Assembly (NCBI RefSeq): GCF_040717455.1 | Contig: NZ_JBFEFH010000024.1 | Location: 1 to 64,000 of the forward strand | Source of the DNA: Tautonia sp040717455 | GTDB lineage: Bacteria > Planctomycetota > Planctomycetia > Isosphaerales > Isosphaeraceae | DNA: 64,000 bases | Direction: 5' to 3' | Shown here: piece after piece, positions 42,144 through 50,471 of the stretch | How the letters are laid out: each line of letters starts with the position of its first letter | Position numbering within the stretch: the first letter of the stretch is position 1 | Made by a program: the position numbers and the translations under genes | The notes under the pieces: model-generated | The model's database searches: none | What the model saw: the letters and a program-made list of their open reading frames with translations, nothing else | What the model was told of the DNA's origin: nothing

Positions 42144-43148
42144 TCACCCCCCCGTGAAGATGTTCTGCGGCTCTCCCGTCCCGACCCCGACGAAATAATT
42201 GAGGTAGTGGAACACCACCGGCGCCACCAGGATCAGGCTGTCGAACCGATCGAGCAGGCCCCCGTGCCCCGGGATCGTCGTGCCCATGTCCTTAAGCCCC
42301 AGATCCCGCTTGATCGACGACAGCATCAGGTCCCCCAACTGCCCCACCACGCTGATGAGCATTCCCAGGATCGCCAACTGCGGCCATCCGCCGATCGCCG
42401 TCCCCCGGAAGATCGGCGTGCCGATGCCCACCACCAGCAACGTCGTCAGCACGAGCGCCCCCAGGCTCCCCCCGGCCGTCTTGTTCGGGCTGGTGTTCGG
42501 CGCCAGCTTCGGCCCGCCGATCGCCTTGCCCGACAGGAAGGCGAACACGTCATTCGCCTCGACCGCCAGAAAGACCAAAATCAGGACCGGCCGATACCCC
42601 GGGTCGTTCGTCAAGAACGCGAGATGCCCCAGCCCCGTCCCGAACAGGGTGAAGCCCAGCACCCCCAGCGCCACCCGCTGAATATACCCCTGCGGCCGGT
42701 CCGCGGTGATCGCCACCGCCGCCATCAGGCTGATCGACAGCGGCGTCAAGGCCACGAACAACCGATACCAGTTGTCGAGCACCGCAAAATAGATCAGGAA
42801 AATCCCCACCACGATCACCGCATTGATCAAATGCTCGCGGAACAATCCCGTCGCCCTGCTGTACTCCCGGCCGCACAAGAGGCCCAAAATCCCGATCCCC
42901 ATCACCGCCCAGAAGGCCCCCATCAGGATCGGGACCAGGATCAACGGCACCAGGATCAACCACGAGAAATACCGCCGCCACAATTCCGGCCGCATCCCCG
43001 GGCCGATCTTCCCCAGCCGATCCAGCCCCAGCAAAATCAACGGCGTCACCAGCAACGCGACCGCCAGGCCGATCGTCACCGCCAGCGTCACCGGGTCGTC
43101 GAAGGCGTGCTCATATCCGAACAGCCGATCGCGTGATTCCTGCGTCAC
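42144..43148 (-). CDS. Phosphatidate cytidylyltransferase (CdsA family)
   Basis: CdsA forms CDP-diacylglycerol from phosphatidate and CTP in the membrane. The 334-residue protein has about eight hydrophobic segments and the CdsA signature near the C-terminus: SSIKRDLGLKDMGTTIPGHG followed by GLLDRFD. The first part (about 1-60) contains TIGLAVALLVTPLILLG. GTG start; its initiation codon overlaps the stop of the CDP-alcohol transferase (GTGA). The overlap implies shared regulation. Whether it serves the main phospholipid route or a specialised branch cannot be told from sequence. Confidence 0.92.
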   Translation of the reverse strand: MTQESRDRLFGYEHAFDDPVTLAVTIGLAVALLVTPLILLGLDRLGKIGPGMRPELWRRYFSWLILVPLILVPILMGAFWAVMGIGILGLLCGREYSRATGLFREHLINAVIVVGIFLIYFAVLDNWYRLFVALTPLSISLMAAVAITADRPQGYIQRVALGVLGFTLFGTGLGHLAFLTNDPGYRPVLILVFLAVEANDVFAFLSGKAIGGPKLAPNTSPNKTAGGSLGALVLTTLLVVGIGTPIFRGTAIGGWPQLAILGMLISVVGQLGDLMLSSIKRDLGLKDMGTTIPGHGGLLDRFDSLILVAPVVFHYLNYFVGVGTGEPQNIFTGG

Positions 43149-43846
43149 GGCCTCGCCTCCTTCACCGTCAGCACCCGGCTAATCCGATTCAGCCGCCGGA
43201 CCGCCGTGAAGAATGCTCCCACGGCGATGACCCCCAGCGCCGCCGCGGCCAGCCCCCACCGACCACCGGCCCCCCAAACCGGCTGCCACGACGCCGGGGC
43301 CAGGCCCAGGTACAGGCCGACGAGGGTCATCACGAACATCCGCTGCTGCTTCGCCATCGGCCCGCAGAATTCCTGCCGCGTCCCCAGCCCCCGGCCCATC
43401 ACTCGGATGTACGCCGTCGCCATCGCGGCCAGCGCGGCCAGATACCCCAAGGCCGCCACGCCCCCCGCCGCGTACCCGGCCCCGACCAGGATCGCCGTGT
43501 CCGAGACCCGATCGGGCACCTCGTTATAGAGCTCGCCCTTCGGCGACGCCGTCCCCGTCTCGATCGCGACCATCCCGTCGAACAGGTTGGCCAGCAGGCG
43601 GAGCTGGATCAACGCCGCGGCCCCCAGCCAGGCCGCCCGGGCCGACGGCGGCCCCAGCCAGGGGGTCGCCCCCAGGGCCATCCCCGCCGCCACCCCGCAG
43701 ATCATCCCCGCCACCGAGATCGCGTTCGGCGACACTCCCCCCCGCGCCAGCCCGTGCGCCATCCGCCGCGAGGCCGACCACTCCCGCGCCCCGATCGGCC
43801 GCCGCTCCCCGACCTGATTCGTTCTCGCCTTCGCCCGCTCATCCAT
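43145..43846 (-). CDS. CDP-alcohol phosphatidyltransferase-like protein, variant motif
   Basis: The 233-residue membrane protein resembles CDP-alcohol phosphatidyltransferases. The usual motif is D-x2-D-G-x2-A-R-x8-9-G-x3-D-x3-D. Here the corresponding segment reads NLFDGMVAIE then GELYNEVPDRVSD: the first and third Asp are Asn and the Arg is Ile, while the second Asp and last Asp remain. Similar Asn-containing text occurs in a subfamily akin to E. coli YnbA, I believe, so it may be a distinct natural form. Six hydrophobic segments follow. The start at 43846 lies five bases after the SMR-like stop, and its stop overlaps cdsA, so it is operon-internal. Confidence 0.8.
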   Translation of the reverse strand: MDERAKARTNQVGERRPIGAREWSASRRMAHGLARGGVSPNAISVAGMICGVAAGMALGATPWLGPPSARAAWLGAAALIQLRLLANLFDGMVAIETGTASPKGELYNEVPDRVSDTAILVGAGYAAGGVAALGYLAALAAMATAYIRVMGRGLGTRQEFCGPMAKQQRMFVMTLVGLYLGLAPASWQPVWGAGGRWGLAAAALGVIAVGAFFTAVRRLNRISRVLTVKEARP

Positions 43847-43851
43847 CGCGC

Positions 43852-44199
43852 TCACCGCCCCATCAAGGCCATGCCGACGACCAGACACACCATCCCCAGC
43901 ATGTGAATCGGCCGGATCGGCGTGCCATCGGCCCACCACGCGATCACCGCCGCCCAGATGAAGGTCGAGGCATAAATCGGGTACAACACGCTCAACGCCC
44001 CTCCCCGCTTGAACGCCGCGACGAACAGCACCATCACCGCCACATAGCACGCCACCCCGCCCCAGATCCGCGCATTCACCACATACGACACCACCCCCCC
44101 CGTCGCCCGATCCGCCCCCCCTTTGTACAGGAACTGCCCGACCGCCCCCAGCACGGCCGCGACGATGAAGCACGCAACAGAACCCGGTGGCGTCCTCAC
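43852..44199 (-). CDS. SMR/EamA-like small membrane protein
   Basis: The 115-residue protein has four hydrophobic segments (ACFIVAAVLGAVGQFLYKGG, WGGVACYVAVMVLFVAAF, LSVLYPIYASTFIWAAVIAW, IHMLGMVCLVVGMALMG). This is the size and pattern of small multidrug resistance or half-EamA transporters. The family Glu of drug exporters in helix 1 is not seen. It could flip or move a lipid precursor, given its neighbours. GTG start behind GGGAGGGG. It lies 25 bases after the nitrilase-family gene and five bases before the CDP-alcohol transferase gene. Confidence 0.75.
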   Translation of the reverse strand: MRTPPGSVACFIVAAVLGAVGQFLYKGGADRATGGVVSYVVNARIWGGVACYVAVMVLFVAAFKRGGALSVLYPIYASTFIWAAVIAWWADGTPIRPIHMLGMVCLVVGMALMGR

Positions 44200-44224
44200 G
44201 ATGCCCCTCCCTTTCCCCTCGTGT

Positions 44225-45091
44225 TCAATCCCGAGAAGATATTACTTCGTGTTTTTGATCGGCCCGTGCCGCAATCGCCCCGTAGTACTCCGGCCTCCGA
44301 TCGGCGATCCGGTCGATCTCATGGAGGCCCGGCACGCGGACAATGCGCTTCGTCCGCGCCTGGGCCTGGTCGATCTCGGCCATCAGGATCTGCTCGCACT
44401 GCCCGTCCCCTCGGGCGAGCACCTGGCCGTTCGGGTCGACGATCGCGCTGCGGCCGATGAACGGGAACCCCCGCTCGCTGCCGACCCGGTTGACGGCCAT
44501 CACGAACACGGCGTTCTCCATCGCCCGGACGATCGGGAAATGCTCGGCGGTTGGCTCGGCCCGCGTCGGCCAGTTGGTCGGCAAGACGAGCACGTCGGCC
44601 CCGAGCAGGGTCATCACCCGCCCCGATTCCGGGAATGAGCCGTCGTAACAGATGTGCATGCCCAGCCGGAGCCCCGCCGCCTCGACCACCCCAAACGGCC
44701 GATCCCCCGGGTCGACGAAGCGATCGACCCCCAAATGCGGCAGGTGGATCTTCCGGTACGACGCCACCACCCCCTCCGGCCCGACCAGCGCACACGCATT
44801 GAACAGCCGGTCGCCGTCCCGCTCCAGCATCCCGACCACGGCGAAGACGCCCCGCTCGGCACACCGCGCGGCCATCGCCCCCAGGCTCGGCCCGTCGATC
44901 GCCTCGGCGGCCGTCATCGCCTCGGCGCGCGACTCGAACACATAGCCGCTCAGCGCACATTCCGGGAACACGACCAGCCGCGCCCCGGCCTCCGCCGCGC
45001 GGTCGATCCGATCGAGGATCGCCCCGAGATTCCCCTCCCGATCCCCCAGCTTCACATCCATCTGCACCGCGGCCACGCGCACGGTTTCCAT
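44225..45091 (-). CDS. Carbon-nitrogen hydrolase (nitrilase superfamily)
   Basis: The 288-residue cytosolic enzyme has the Glu-Lys-Cys triad: Glu in FPECALSGYVF, Lys in YRKIHLPHLG and Cys in HICYDGSFPESG. The first strand ETVRVAAVQMDVKLGD is typical. Members split amides, N-carbamoyl compounds or nitriles; the substrate is not predictable here. GGGGAG precedes the ATG at 45091. It is the first gene of the leftward operon with SMR-like, CDP-alcohol transferase, cdsA and plsC genes, an unusual companion for lipid genes. Its promoter should lie in the space shared with hpnC. Confidence 0.9.
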   Translation of the reverse strand: METVRVAAVQMDVKLGDREGNLGAILDRIDRAAEAGARLVVFPECALSGYVFESRAEAMTAAEAIDGPSLGAMAARCAERGVFAVVGMLERDGDRLFNACALVGPEGVVASYRKIHLPHLGVDRFVDPGDRPFGVVEAAGLRLGMHICYDGSFPESGRVMTLLGADVLVLPTNWPTRAEPTAEHFPIVRAMENAVFVMAVNRVGSERGFPFIGRSAIVDPNGQVLARGDGQCEQILMAEIDQAQARTKRIVRVPGLHEIDRIADRRPEYYGAIAARADQKHEVISSRD

Positions 45092-45517
45092 GCCCCGACT
45101 CCCCGTTGATTCACGGCCCGCCCGCCCCGCCAATCATCTCAACTCCCGCCAGCCGGGACACTACCACGCCCTCCCCCGCTCGGCCACCCGCCAGCGGCCT
45201 CCCCTCCCCTACGCTCCCCCCCCTCCCGTCGGGTGCCGTCGAGTCTTCGAAGACGCACCTCCCCATTCTGATGCCGCCTCGTCCCGATCGAGCCATCGGA
45301 GGGGACCTCGCGCAGAGCCGCCGAGTCGCGAAGCAGAGAATTCAACGAGCATGGGACAATCACTCCTCTCTCCTCCCCTCCTCTCTCGCGACTCCGCGTC
45401 TCCGCGCGCAATCCCCCTCCCCGCTCCCTTCCGCCCGTGAGAACTGGTCCCCCGCCCGCCTCTCCGCTAAGATGAAGTGCTCCCCGACCACCCCCCTCGT
45501 CGATTCCGAGCGTGCCG
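45092..45517. promoter_or_regulatory. Shared divergent region of the lipid and squalene operons
   Basis: These 426 bases should hold promoters in both directions. An inverted relation is seen between CGAGTCGCGA (near 45310-45319) and TCGCGACTCCGCG (near 45388-45400). Between and after these arms lie C/T-rich tracts. A mild AT stretch, AGAGAATTCAACGAGCATGGGA, lies near 45335. No clear -35/-10 pair could be assigned; the weak Shine-Dalgarno before hpnC is notable. Confidence 0.4.
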
Positions 45518-46528
45518 ATGCCGTCATTCGCCGACGATCTCCGCCGGTTCGGGCCCGATGCCCCCGCCCGCGTCTCGCGAGACGAGGCCCTGGCCTACTG
45601 CGCCGCGCTCACGAAGTCGCACTACGAGAACTTCAGCGTCGTCACCTGGCTCACCCCCCCGCACCTCGTCCCCGCCTTCCAGGCCATCTACGCCTTCTGC
45701 CGCTGGTCCGACGACCTGGGCGACGAGGTCGGCGACCGCGCCCGGTCCACCGAACTGCTCTCCTGGTGGCGCGACGAACTCCGGCAGATGGACGCCGGCA
45801 CCCCTCGCCATCCCGTCATGATCGCCCTCCGCGACGTGGTCCGGCAATATGCCATCCCGCTCGACCCCTTCGAGGCCCTCATCTCCGCCTTCGAGCAAGA
45901 CCAGATCATCACTGATTATGATTCTTATGAGCAACTGCTCGACTACTGCTCCCGCTCCGCCAACCCCGTCGGCCACCTGATCCTCTACCTCGGCCGCGTC
46001 CACACGCCCGAGCATGTCCGACTGTCCGACGCCACCTGCACCGCCCTGCAACTGGCCAACTTCTGGCAAGACGTCTCCCGGGACCTCGACATCGGCCGCG
46101 TCTACCTCCCCCTTGAGGACCGCGAGCGCTTCGGCTACCCCGACGACGACCTCTTCGCCCGCCGCTTCACCCCGGCGTTTGCCCGCTTGCTCGCCTTCGA
46201 GGTCGGGCGGACCCGCGAATTGTTCCGCCTCGGCGCCCCCCTGGCCGACGCCCTGCCCGGCCGCCTGGCGGTCGACATCGACCTGTTCACCCGGAGCGGC
46301 CTGGCCATCCTCGACCGCATCGAGGCCCAGGGCTTCGACGTCTTCCGCCGCCGCCCGACCGTCGGCAAGGGGGCCAAGCTCGGCCTCTTGCTCCGCGCCC
46401 TGCTCGCCCGATCGCTCCGCCCCGGGAAACCCCGCACCACCGCGCCGCCGCACCGGATCCCGGCCCATCGGGCCGACGCCGTCTCCGGTGCTCGTCCCCC
46501 CGCAGACCGATCCGAGGCCCGCCCATGA
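45518..46528 (+). CDS. hpnC: Squalene synthase component HpnC
   Basis: HpnC, with HpnD and HpnE, converts two farnesyl diphosphates to squalene; HpnC acts on presqualene diphosphate to give hydroxysqualene. The 336-residue protein has the trans-isoprenyl synthase fold with the two Asp-rich motifs: CRWSDDLGDE near residue 64 and QDVSRDLDIG near 186. Family text includes TKSHYENFSVVTWLTP and RVYLPLEDRERFGYP. A Pro/Arg-rich tail of about 35 residues is extra. The ATG at 45518 is used; a GTG six bases earlier is the alternative. The stop overlaps hpnD by four bases, and hpnD overlaps hpnE, making one translational unit. Confidence 0.93.
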   Translation: MPSFADDLRRFGPDAPARVSRDEALAYCAALTKSHYENFSVVTWLTPPHLVPAFQAIYAFCRWSDDLGDEVGDRARSTELLSWWRDELRQMDAGTPRHPVMIALRDVVRQYAIPLDPFEALISAFEQDQIITDYDSYEQLLDYCSRSANPVGHLILYLGRVHTPEHVRLSDATCTALQLANFWQDVSRDLDIGRVYLPLEDRERFGYPDDDLFARRFTPAFARLLAFEVGRTRELFRLGAPLADALPGRLAVDIDLFTRSGLAILDRIEAQGFDVFRRRPTVGKGAKLGLLLRALLARSLRPGKPRTTAPPHRIPAHRADAVSGARPPADRSEARP

Positions 46529-47421
46529 CCGACGCACTCGACGCGAGCTACCGATTCTGCGGCGACCTCTCCCGGCGCGAGGCGAAGAATTTCTATTATA
46601 GTTTCCTGTTGCTCCCGCCCCGCCTCCGGCGCTCGATGTGCGCCCTCTACGCCTTCCTCCGCCACACCGACGACCTGGCCGACGAGCCCGGCACGATCGA
46701 CGCCAAGCGCTCCAGCCTCCTCTCCTGGCGGTCCTCCCTCGACCGCGCCCTCGACGGCGACCCGATCGCCTGGCCCGGCCTCCCGGCCCTGGCCGACGCC
46801 GTCCACCGCCACGGCATCCCGCCGAAATTCCTCCACGCGGTCATCGACGGCGTCGAGATGGACCTGGAGCCCCGCCCCTTCTCCACCTTTCAAGATTTGC
46901 ACGGCTATTGCTACCGGGTCGCCTCGGCCGTCGGCCTCTGCTGCATTCATATCTGGGGATACCGTTCCGAAGGCGGCCGCGCCGAGAGGCTGGCCGAGGC
47001 CTGCGGCATCGCCCTGCAACTGACCAACATCCTCCGCGACGTCCGCGAGGACGCCGAGCTGGGCCGCGTCTACCTGCCGATGGAAGACCTCGACCGCTTC
47101 GGCGTCTCGCCCGACGAGTTCAAGAGCCCCGTCCCCAGCGACCGCCTCCGCCGGCTCCTCGCCTTCGAAGGCCGCCGCGCCTACGACTTTTACGGCGAGG
47201 CCAGCCCCCTCATCCGCCTCGTCGCCCCGGTCGGCCGCCCGGTGCTGGCCGCGATCGTCAACATCTACCGCGCTTTGCTCGACGAGATCGCCCGCCGCGA
47301 CTACGACGTGCTCGCCGCCCGCGTCGCCCTGCCCCCCTGGCGCAAGGCGGCCATCACCGTCGGCGCACTCACCGGACGCCTCGCCCGCCCCGTCCCCCGG
47401 CCGGAGGGCCTGATCCCGTGA
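46525..47421 (+). CDS. hpnD: Presqualene diphosphate synthase HpnD
   Basis: HpnD condenses two farnesyl diphosphates to presqualene diphosphate. The 298-residue protein has SFLLLPPRLRRSMCALYAFL, the first Asp-rich motif RHTDDLADE (about 47-55), and the second NILRDVREDAELGRVYLP (about 169-186), with GYCYRVASAVGL between. Length is normal. The ATG overlaps the hpnC stop (ATGA) and the stop overlaps the hpnE GTG (GTGA), so all three are translationally coupled. It provides the first step, with hpnC and hpnE completing the pathway. Confidence 0.94.
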   Translation: MTDALDASYRFCGDLSRREAKNFYYSFLLLPPRLRRSMCALYAFLRHTDDLADEPGTIDAKRSSLLSWRSSLDRALDGDPIAWPGLPALADAVHRHGIPPKFLHAVIDGVEMDLEPRPFSTFQDLHGYCYRVASAVGLCCIHIWGYRSEGGRAERLAEACGIALQLTNILRDVREDAELGRVYLPMEDLDRFGVSPDEFKSPVPSDRLRRLLAFEGRRAYDFYGEASPLIRLVAPVGRPVLAAIVNIYRALLDEIARRDYDVLAARVALPPWRKAAITVGALTGRLARPVPRPEGLIP

Positions 47422-48953
47422 TCGAGACCCAGGACCCCGACTCCCCGGCCACCGGCCCCGACTGGCGTCCCCATCCCCCCCGCGTCGTCATCGTCGGCGG
47501 CGGGCTGGCCGGGCTCGCCGCCGCCTCGGCCCTCGTCCGCCGCGGCCTGGACATCACCCTGCTCGAAAGCCGCCCCCGCCTCGGCGGCCGCGCCAGCTCG
47601 TTCGTCGATCCCTCCACGACCGAACAGGTCGACAATTGCCAGCACGTCAGCATGGCCTGCTGCACCAACCTCGCCGATTTCTGCAAGCGGGTCGGCACGG
47701 CCGACCTCTTCCGCCGCGTGCCCGAGGTCGTCTTCCTCGACGAAGAGGGCCGCACCTCCCCCCTCCGAGCCGGGCTCCTCCCCGCCCCCCTGCACCTGAC
47801 CGAGAGCTTCCTCCGCGCCCGCTACCTCACCTTCCCCGAGAAGCTCCGCGTCGGCTTCGGCATGGCCTGCCTCCGCCTCGCCCGCCGCGACCGCCCCGGC
47901 GAGTCGTTCGAATCCTGGCTCCGCCGCCACGGCCAGACCGACCGCACCATCGAGCGCTTCTGGGGCACCGTCCTCGTCTCGGCCCTCAACGAGCGGCTCG
48001 ACCGGATGGACGTCGGCCACGCCCGCAAGGTCTTCCTCGACGGCTTCCTCCGCAACCGGACCGGCTTCCAGATGGAGATCCCGACCGTCCCCCTCGGCGA
48101 GCTGTACGGCCTGCGCCTCCAGCAATGGCTCGACGCCGAAGGGGTCTCGATCCGCCTCAAGACCGGCGTCCGCTCCCTCACCTTCGACGACGACGGCGTC
48201 GCCTCGGGCGTCACGCTCCGATCGGGCGAGCACCTCCCCGCCGATTTCGTCGTCCTGGCCGTCCCGTACGACCGGGTCCGGGGGTTGATCCCCGACGAAT
48301 CCTCGGCCAGAATCCCCGGCCTCGACGGCGTCTCCCGGATGGAGTCCTCCCCCATCACCGGGGTCCACTTCTGGTTCGACCGCCCCGTCTGTCCCCCCGA
48401 GCTTGAGCACGTCGTCACCGTCGGCCGCCTGATCCAGTGGGTGTTCAACCATTCGGCCATCCAGGGACGAGCATCCGAAGACGGCGGCCAGTACCTGCAA
48501 CTGGTCATCAGCGCCGCCTACGACCTGCTCCCCCTGGACAAAGTCGCCATCCGAGACGCCGTGCTCGCCGACCTCGCCTCCATCTGGCCCGCCGCCCGCG
48601 AGGCGACCCTCACCCGCTGGTGGGCCGTCACCGAGCACGGCGCGACCTTCTCCGTCCGGCCCGGCATCGAGTCCCTCCGCCCCCCCCAGCGCACCCCCGT
48701 CGACGGCCTCTTCCTCGCCGGCGACTGGACCGACACCGCCTGGCCCGCCACCATGGAAGGGGCCGTCCGCAGCGGCTACCTCGCCGCCGAGGGCATCCTC
48801 GCCGACCTCGGCAGCCCGAAACGCCTGGTCCGCCCCGAACTGCCGGTGGCCCCGCTCGCCCGCCTGCTCCTGGGATCGGCTCCCACCCTGACCCGCCCCG
48901 ATCCTTCGCCGCCGACGACCGCACCCGCACCCGCACCCGCACCCGCCCGCTGA
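47418..48953 (+). CDS. hpnE: Hydroxysqualene dehydroxylase HpnE
   Basis: HpnE reduces hydroxysqualene to squalene with FAD. The 511-residue protein starts with a GTG overlapping the hpnD stop and has an N-terminal FAD-binding dinucleotide motif, RVVIVGGGLAGLAAASALVR, then LLESRPRLGGRASSF. The second part includes DGLFLAGDWTDTAWPATMEG, the C-terminal FAD-binding segment of phytoene-desaturase-like amine oxidases. The tail is a low-complexity PAPAPAPAR encoded by repeated hexanucleotides (48921-48950). It follows hpnC-hpnD in the same order as in many hopanoid producers; squalene-hopene cyclase is not in this window. Confidence 0.93.
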   Translation: MIETQDPDSPATGPDWRPHPPRVVIVGGGLAGLAAASALVRRGLDITLLESRPRLGGRASSFVDPSTTEQVDNCQHVSMACCTNLADFCKRVGTADLFRRVPEVVFLDEEGRTSPLRAGLLPAPLHLTESFLRARYLTFPEKLRVGFGMACLRLARRDRPGESFESWLRRHGQTDRTIERFWGTVLVSALNERLDRMDVGHARKVFLDGFLRNRTGFQMEIPTVPLGELYGLRLQQWLDAEGVSIRLKTGVRSLTFDDDGVASGVTLRSGEHLPADFVVLAVPYDRVRGLIPDESSARIPGLDGVSRMESSPITGVHFWFDRPVCPPELEHVVTVGRLIQWVFNHSAIQGRASEDGGQYLQLVISAAYDLLPLDKVAIRDAVLADLASIWPAAREATLTRWWAVTEHGATFSVRPGIESLRPPQRTPVDGLFLAGDWTDTAWPATMEGAVRSGYLAAEGILADLGSPKRLVRPELPVAPLARLLLGSAPTLTRPDPSPPTTAPAPAPAPAR

Positions 48954-49072
48954 GACCCCCCGAGACCGCCCGGCCGATCGCCTTCCCCCTGCCGATTTCA
49001 ACCCGCCTCGGGTGGCCCGATTGCAACATCCGGCGACTCCGGCCCCGCTTCTCGGTTAGAATATCGTTTTGA

Positions 49073-49104
49073 CCCGGGCCGCGGGACGCCTCCCGCGGCC
49101 CGGG
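49073..49104. terminator. Perfect hairpin between hpnE and adk
   Basis: CCCGGGCCGCGGG (49073-49085) pairs with CCCGCGGCCCGGG (49092-49104) over 13 bases with a six-base loop. It follows hpnE by about 120 bases and precedes the adenylate kinase start by 40. A TAGAAT sequence at 49057-49062 lies just upstream, so the hairpin may be either the hpn terminator or part of the adk leader. Confidence 0.6.
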
Positions 49105-49143
49105 CGCGACTGTTTCCTGGCTTCCTTTCCCCCTTGAGGTCCG

Positions 49144-49815
49144 ATGGCCACCGAGTTCCCCCTCCACGTTGTCGCCTTTGGCCGTCCCGGCAGCGGCAAG
49201 AGCAGCGTCGCCGAGCGTCTCGGCGAGGCCCACGGCTTCGCCATGGTCCGCACCGGGGCCCTGCTCCGCGACGCCGTCCGCAAGGGGGACTCCCTCGGCC
49301 AGCAGGTCGAATCGCTCCTGAAGGCCGGCCAGCTCGTGCCCGACGACCTCGCCTACGAGGTCCTCGCCCGCGACCTCTCGACCCTCCGCCACGACCGCCT
49401 CCTGTTCGACGGCTTCCCCCGGACCCTCGGCCAGGTCCCCCTGCTCGACCGCCTCCAAGAGGCCGTCGGCTTCACCATCGACCGCTTCGTCGAGATCGCC
49501 GTCTCCGCCGACGAGGCCCTCAACCGCATGTCCGGCCGCCGCGTCTGCCCGACCTGCGGCGCCACCTACCACCTGGTCAACAACCCCCCGAAGGCCGACG
49601 GCGTCTGCGACCACGACGGCGCCTCCCTCGTCCGCCGCTCCGACGACACCCCCGACGTCCTCCGCGTCCGCCAGTCCGTCTACGACGAGCGCACCGGCCC
49701 CGTCGTCGACCACTACCGCCGCACCTCCCCCGACCGCTTCCTCCTCATCAACGGCGAGCAATCCTTCGACGCCGTCTCCTCCGACCTCGAACGCGCCCTC
49801 GGCCTCGCCCCCTGA
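49144..49815 (+). CDS. adk: Adenylate kinase with zinc-binding lid
   Basis: Adenylate kinase interconverts ATP, ADP and AMP. The 223-residue protein has the P-loop GRPGSGKSS near residue 14, AMP-binding FDGFPRTLGQV near 86, and a lid carrying VCPTCGATYHL near 138 with CDHD near 157, the Cys/Cys/Cys/Asp-type zinc site. Length and motifs are normal. The Shine-Dalgarno is weak (CCTTGAGGTCCG). Codon use is strongly C-ending. It may be co-transcribed with the hpn operon if the hairpin upstream reads through; otherwise alone. A repeat copy follows the stop. Confidence 0.95.
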   Translation: MATEFPLHVVAFGRPGSGKSSVAERLGEAHGFAMVRTGALLRDAVRKGDSLGQQVESLLKAGQLVPDDLAYEVLARDLSTLRHDRLLFDGFPRTLGQVPLLDRLQEAVGFTIDRFVEIAVSADEALNRMSGRRVCPTCGATYHLVNNPPKADGVCDHDGASLVRRSDDTPDVLRVRQSVYDERTGPVVDHYRRTSPDRFLLINGEQSFDAVSSDLERALGLAP

Positions 49816-49880
49816 CAGGTCCCCCCCCTCGCGCAGGAGAGGCCCTCTCACGCGGCCTGCCGAACCGCCCGCACACTCCG

Positions 49881-49933
49881 ACCCTCGCCCCCGTCCTCGG
49901 GGGAGAGGGTGGCCGCCAGGCCGGGTGAGGGGG
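49881..49933. repeat. Dispersed GC-rich hairpin repeat, copy C
   Basis: A 53-base element (ACCCTCGCCCCCGTCCTCGG through GGGTGAGGGGG) nearly identical to the 52-base copies at 38.8 and 38.9 kb. It lies after adk. The 90 bases that follow (about 49940-50030) are strikingly AT-rich. Confidence 0.75.
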
Positions 49934-50031
49934 CCACTCCTTACGCAACATAGAAATTATCGAAAAATGACCATGACTTCATTTAATTTTAATGAAAATC
50001 TATTGAATTTTGCTATTCAGATATGGAGATT

Positions 50032-50433
50032 TCACTCGCCGCGTATCCGGCTCCACAGCCAGTATCCCAGCAGTCCGAAGAAGGCGACGCGCACCGCGAC
50101 ACTCTGCCAAGAATACCCCAGCTTCCCCTTCTCCCTGCGGACCGGGAACGGCAGCTCCCGCCCCCAGTACCGCCCCCAGTTCAGGCCGAACTGATAAATG
50201 ACGCCCCGCGTCCGCACCATCAGCACATATCCGGGAATGAACGCCTGGCTGACGCTGTAGAGGACCGCCTCCTCGATCTCCTGATAGGGGATCACCCAGT
50301 CGCCGCACGCGAGCGCATCCTCACGCACCTCCAGGATCCCGCGACGCGACACCGCCCAGTTCAGGGACCGGCGCACGCCCTCCCCCTCGGCGGTCGTCGC
50401 CTTCGTCATGCACCGGTGCAACACCTTCGACAC
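50032..50433 (-). CDS. Small protein with a C-terminal membrane segment
   Basis: This 133-residue protein is not one I recognise. It has DWVIPYQEIEEAVLYSVSQA and AFIPGYVLMVRTRGVIYQFG, strand-rich text like a PH-type domain, and a C-terminal hydrophobic stretch (VAVRVAFFGLLGYWLWSRI) that would anchor it. A GTG at 50433 has GGGGAGGG at proper spacing; an ATG at 50409 is the alternative. It converges with adk over the AT-rich spacer. No partner is evident except the leftward genes upstream. Confidence 0.65.
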   Translation of the reverse strand: MSKVLHRCMTKATTAEGEGVRRSLNWAVSRRGILEVREDALACGDWVIPYQEIEEAVLYSVSQAFIPGYVLMVRTRGVIYQFGLNWGRYWGRELPFPVRREKGKLGYSWQSVAVRVAFFGLLGYWLWSRIRGE

Positions 50434-50471
50434 GGCTCAAGCCCTCCCCGCCAGCCCACCGTCAGAACCCC

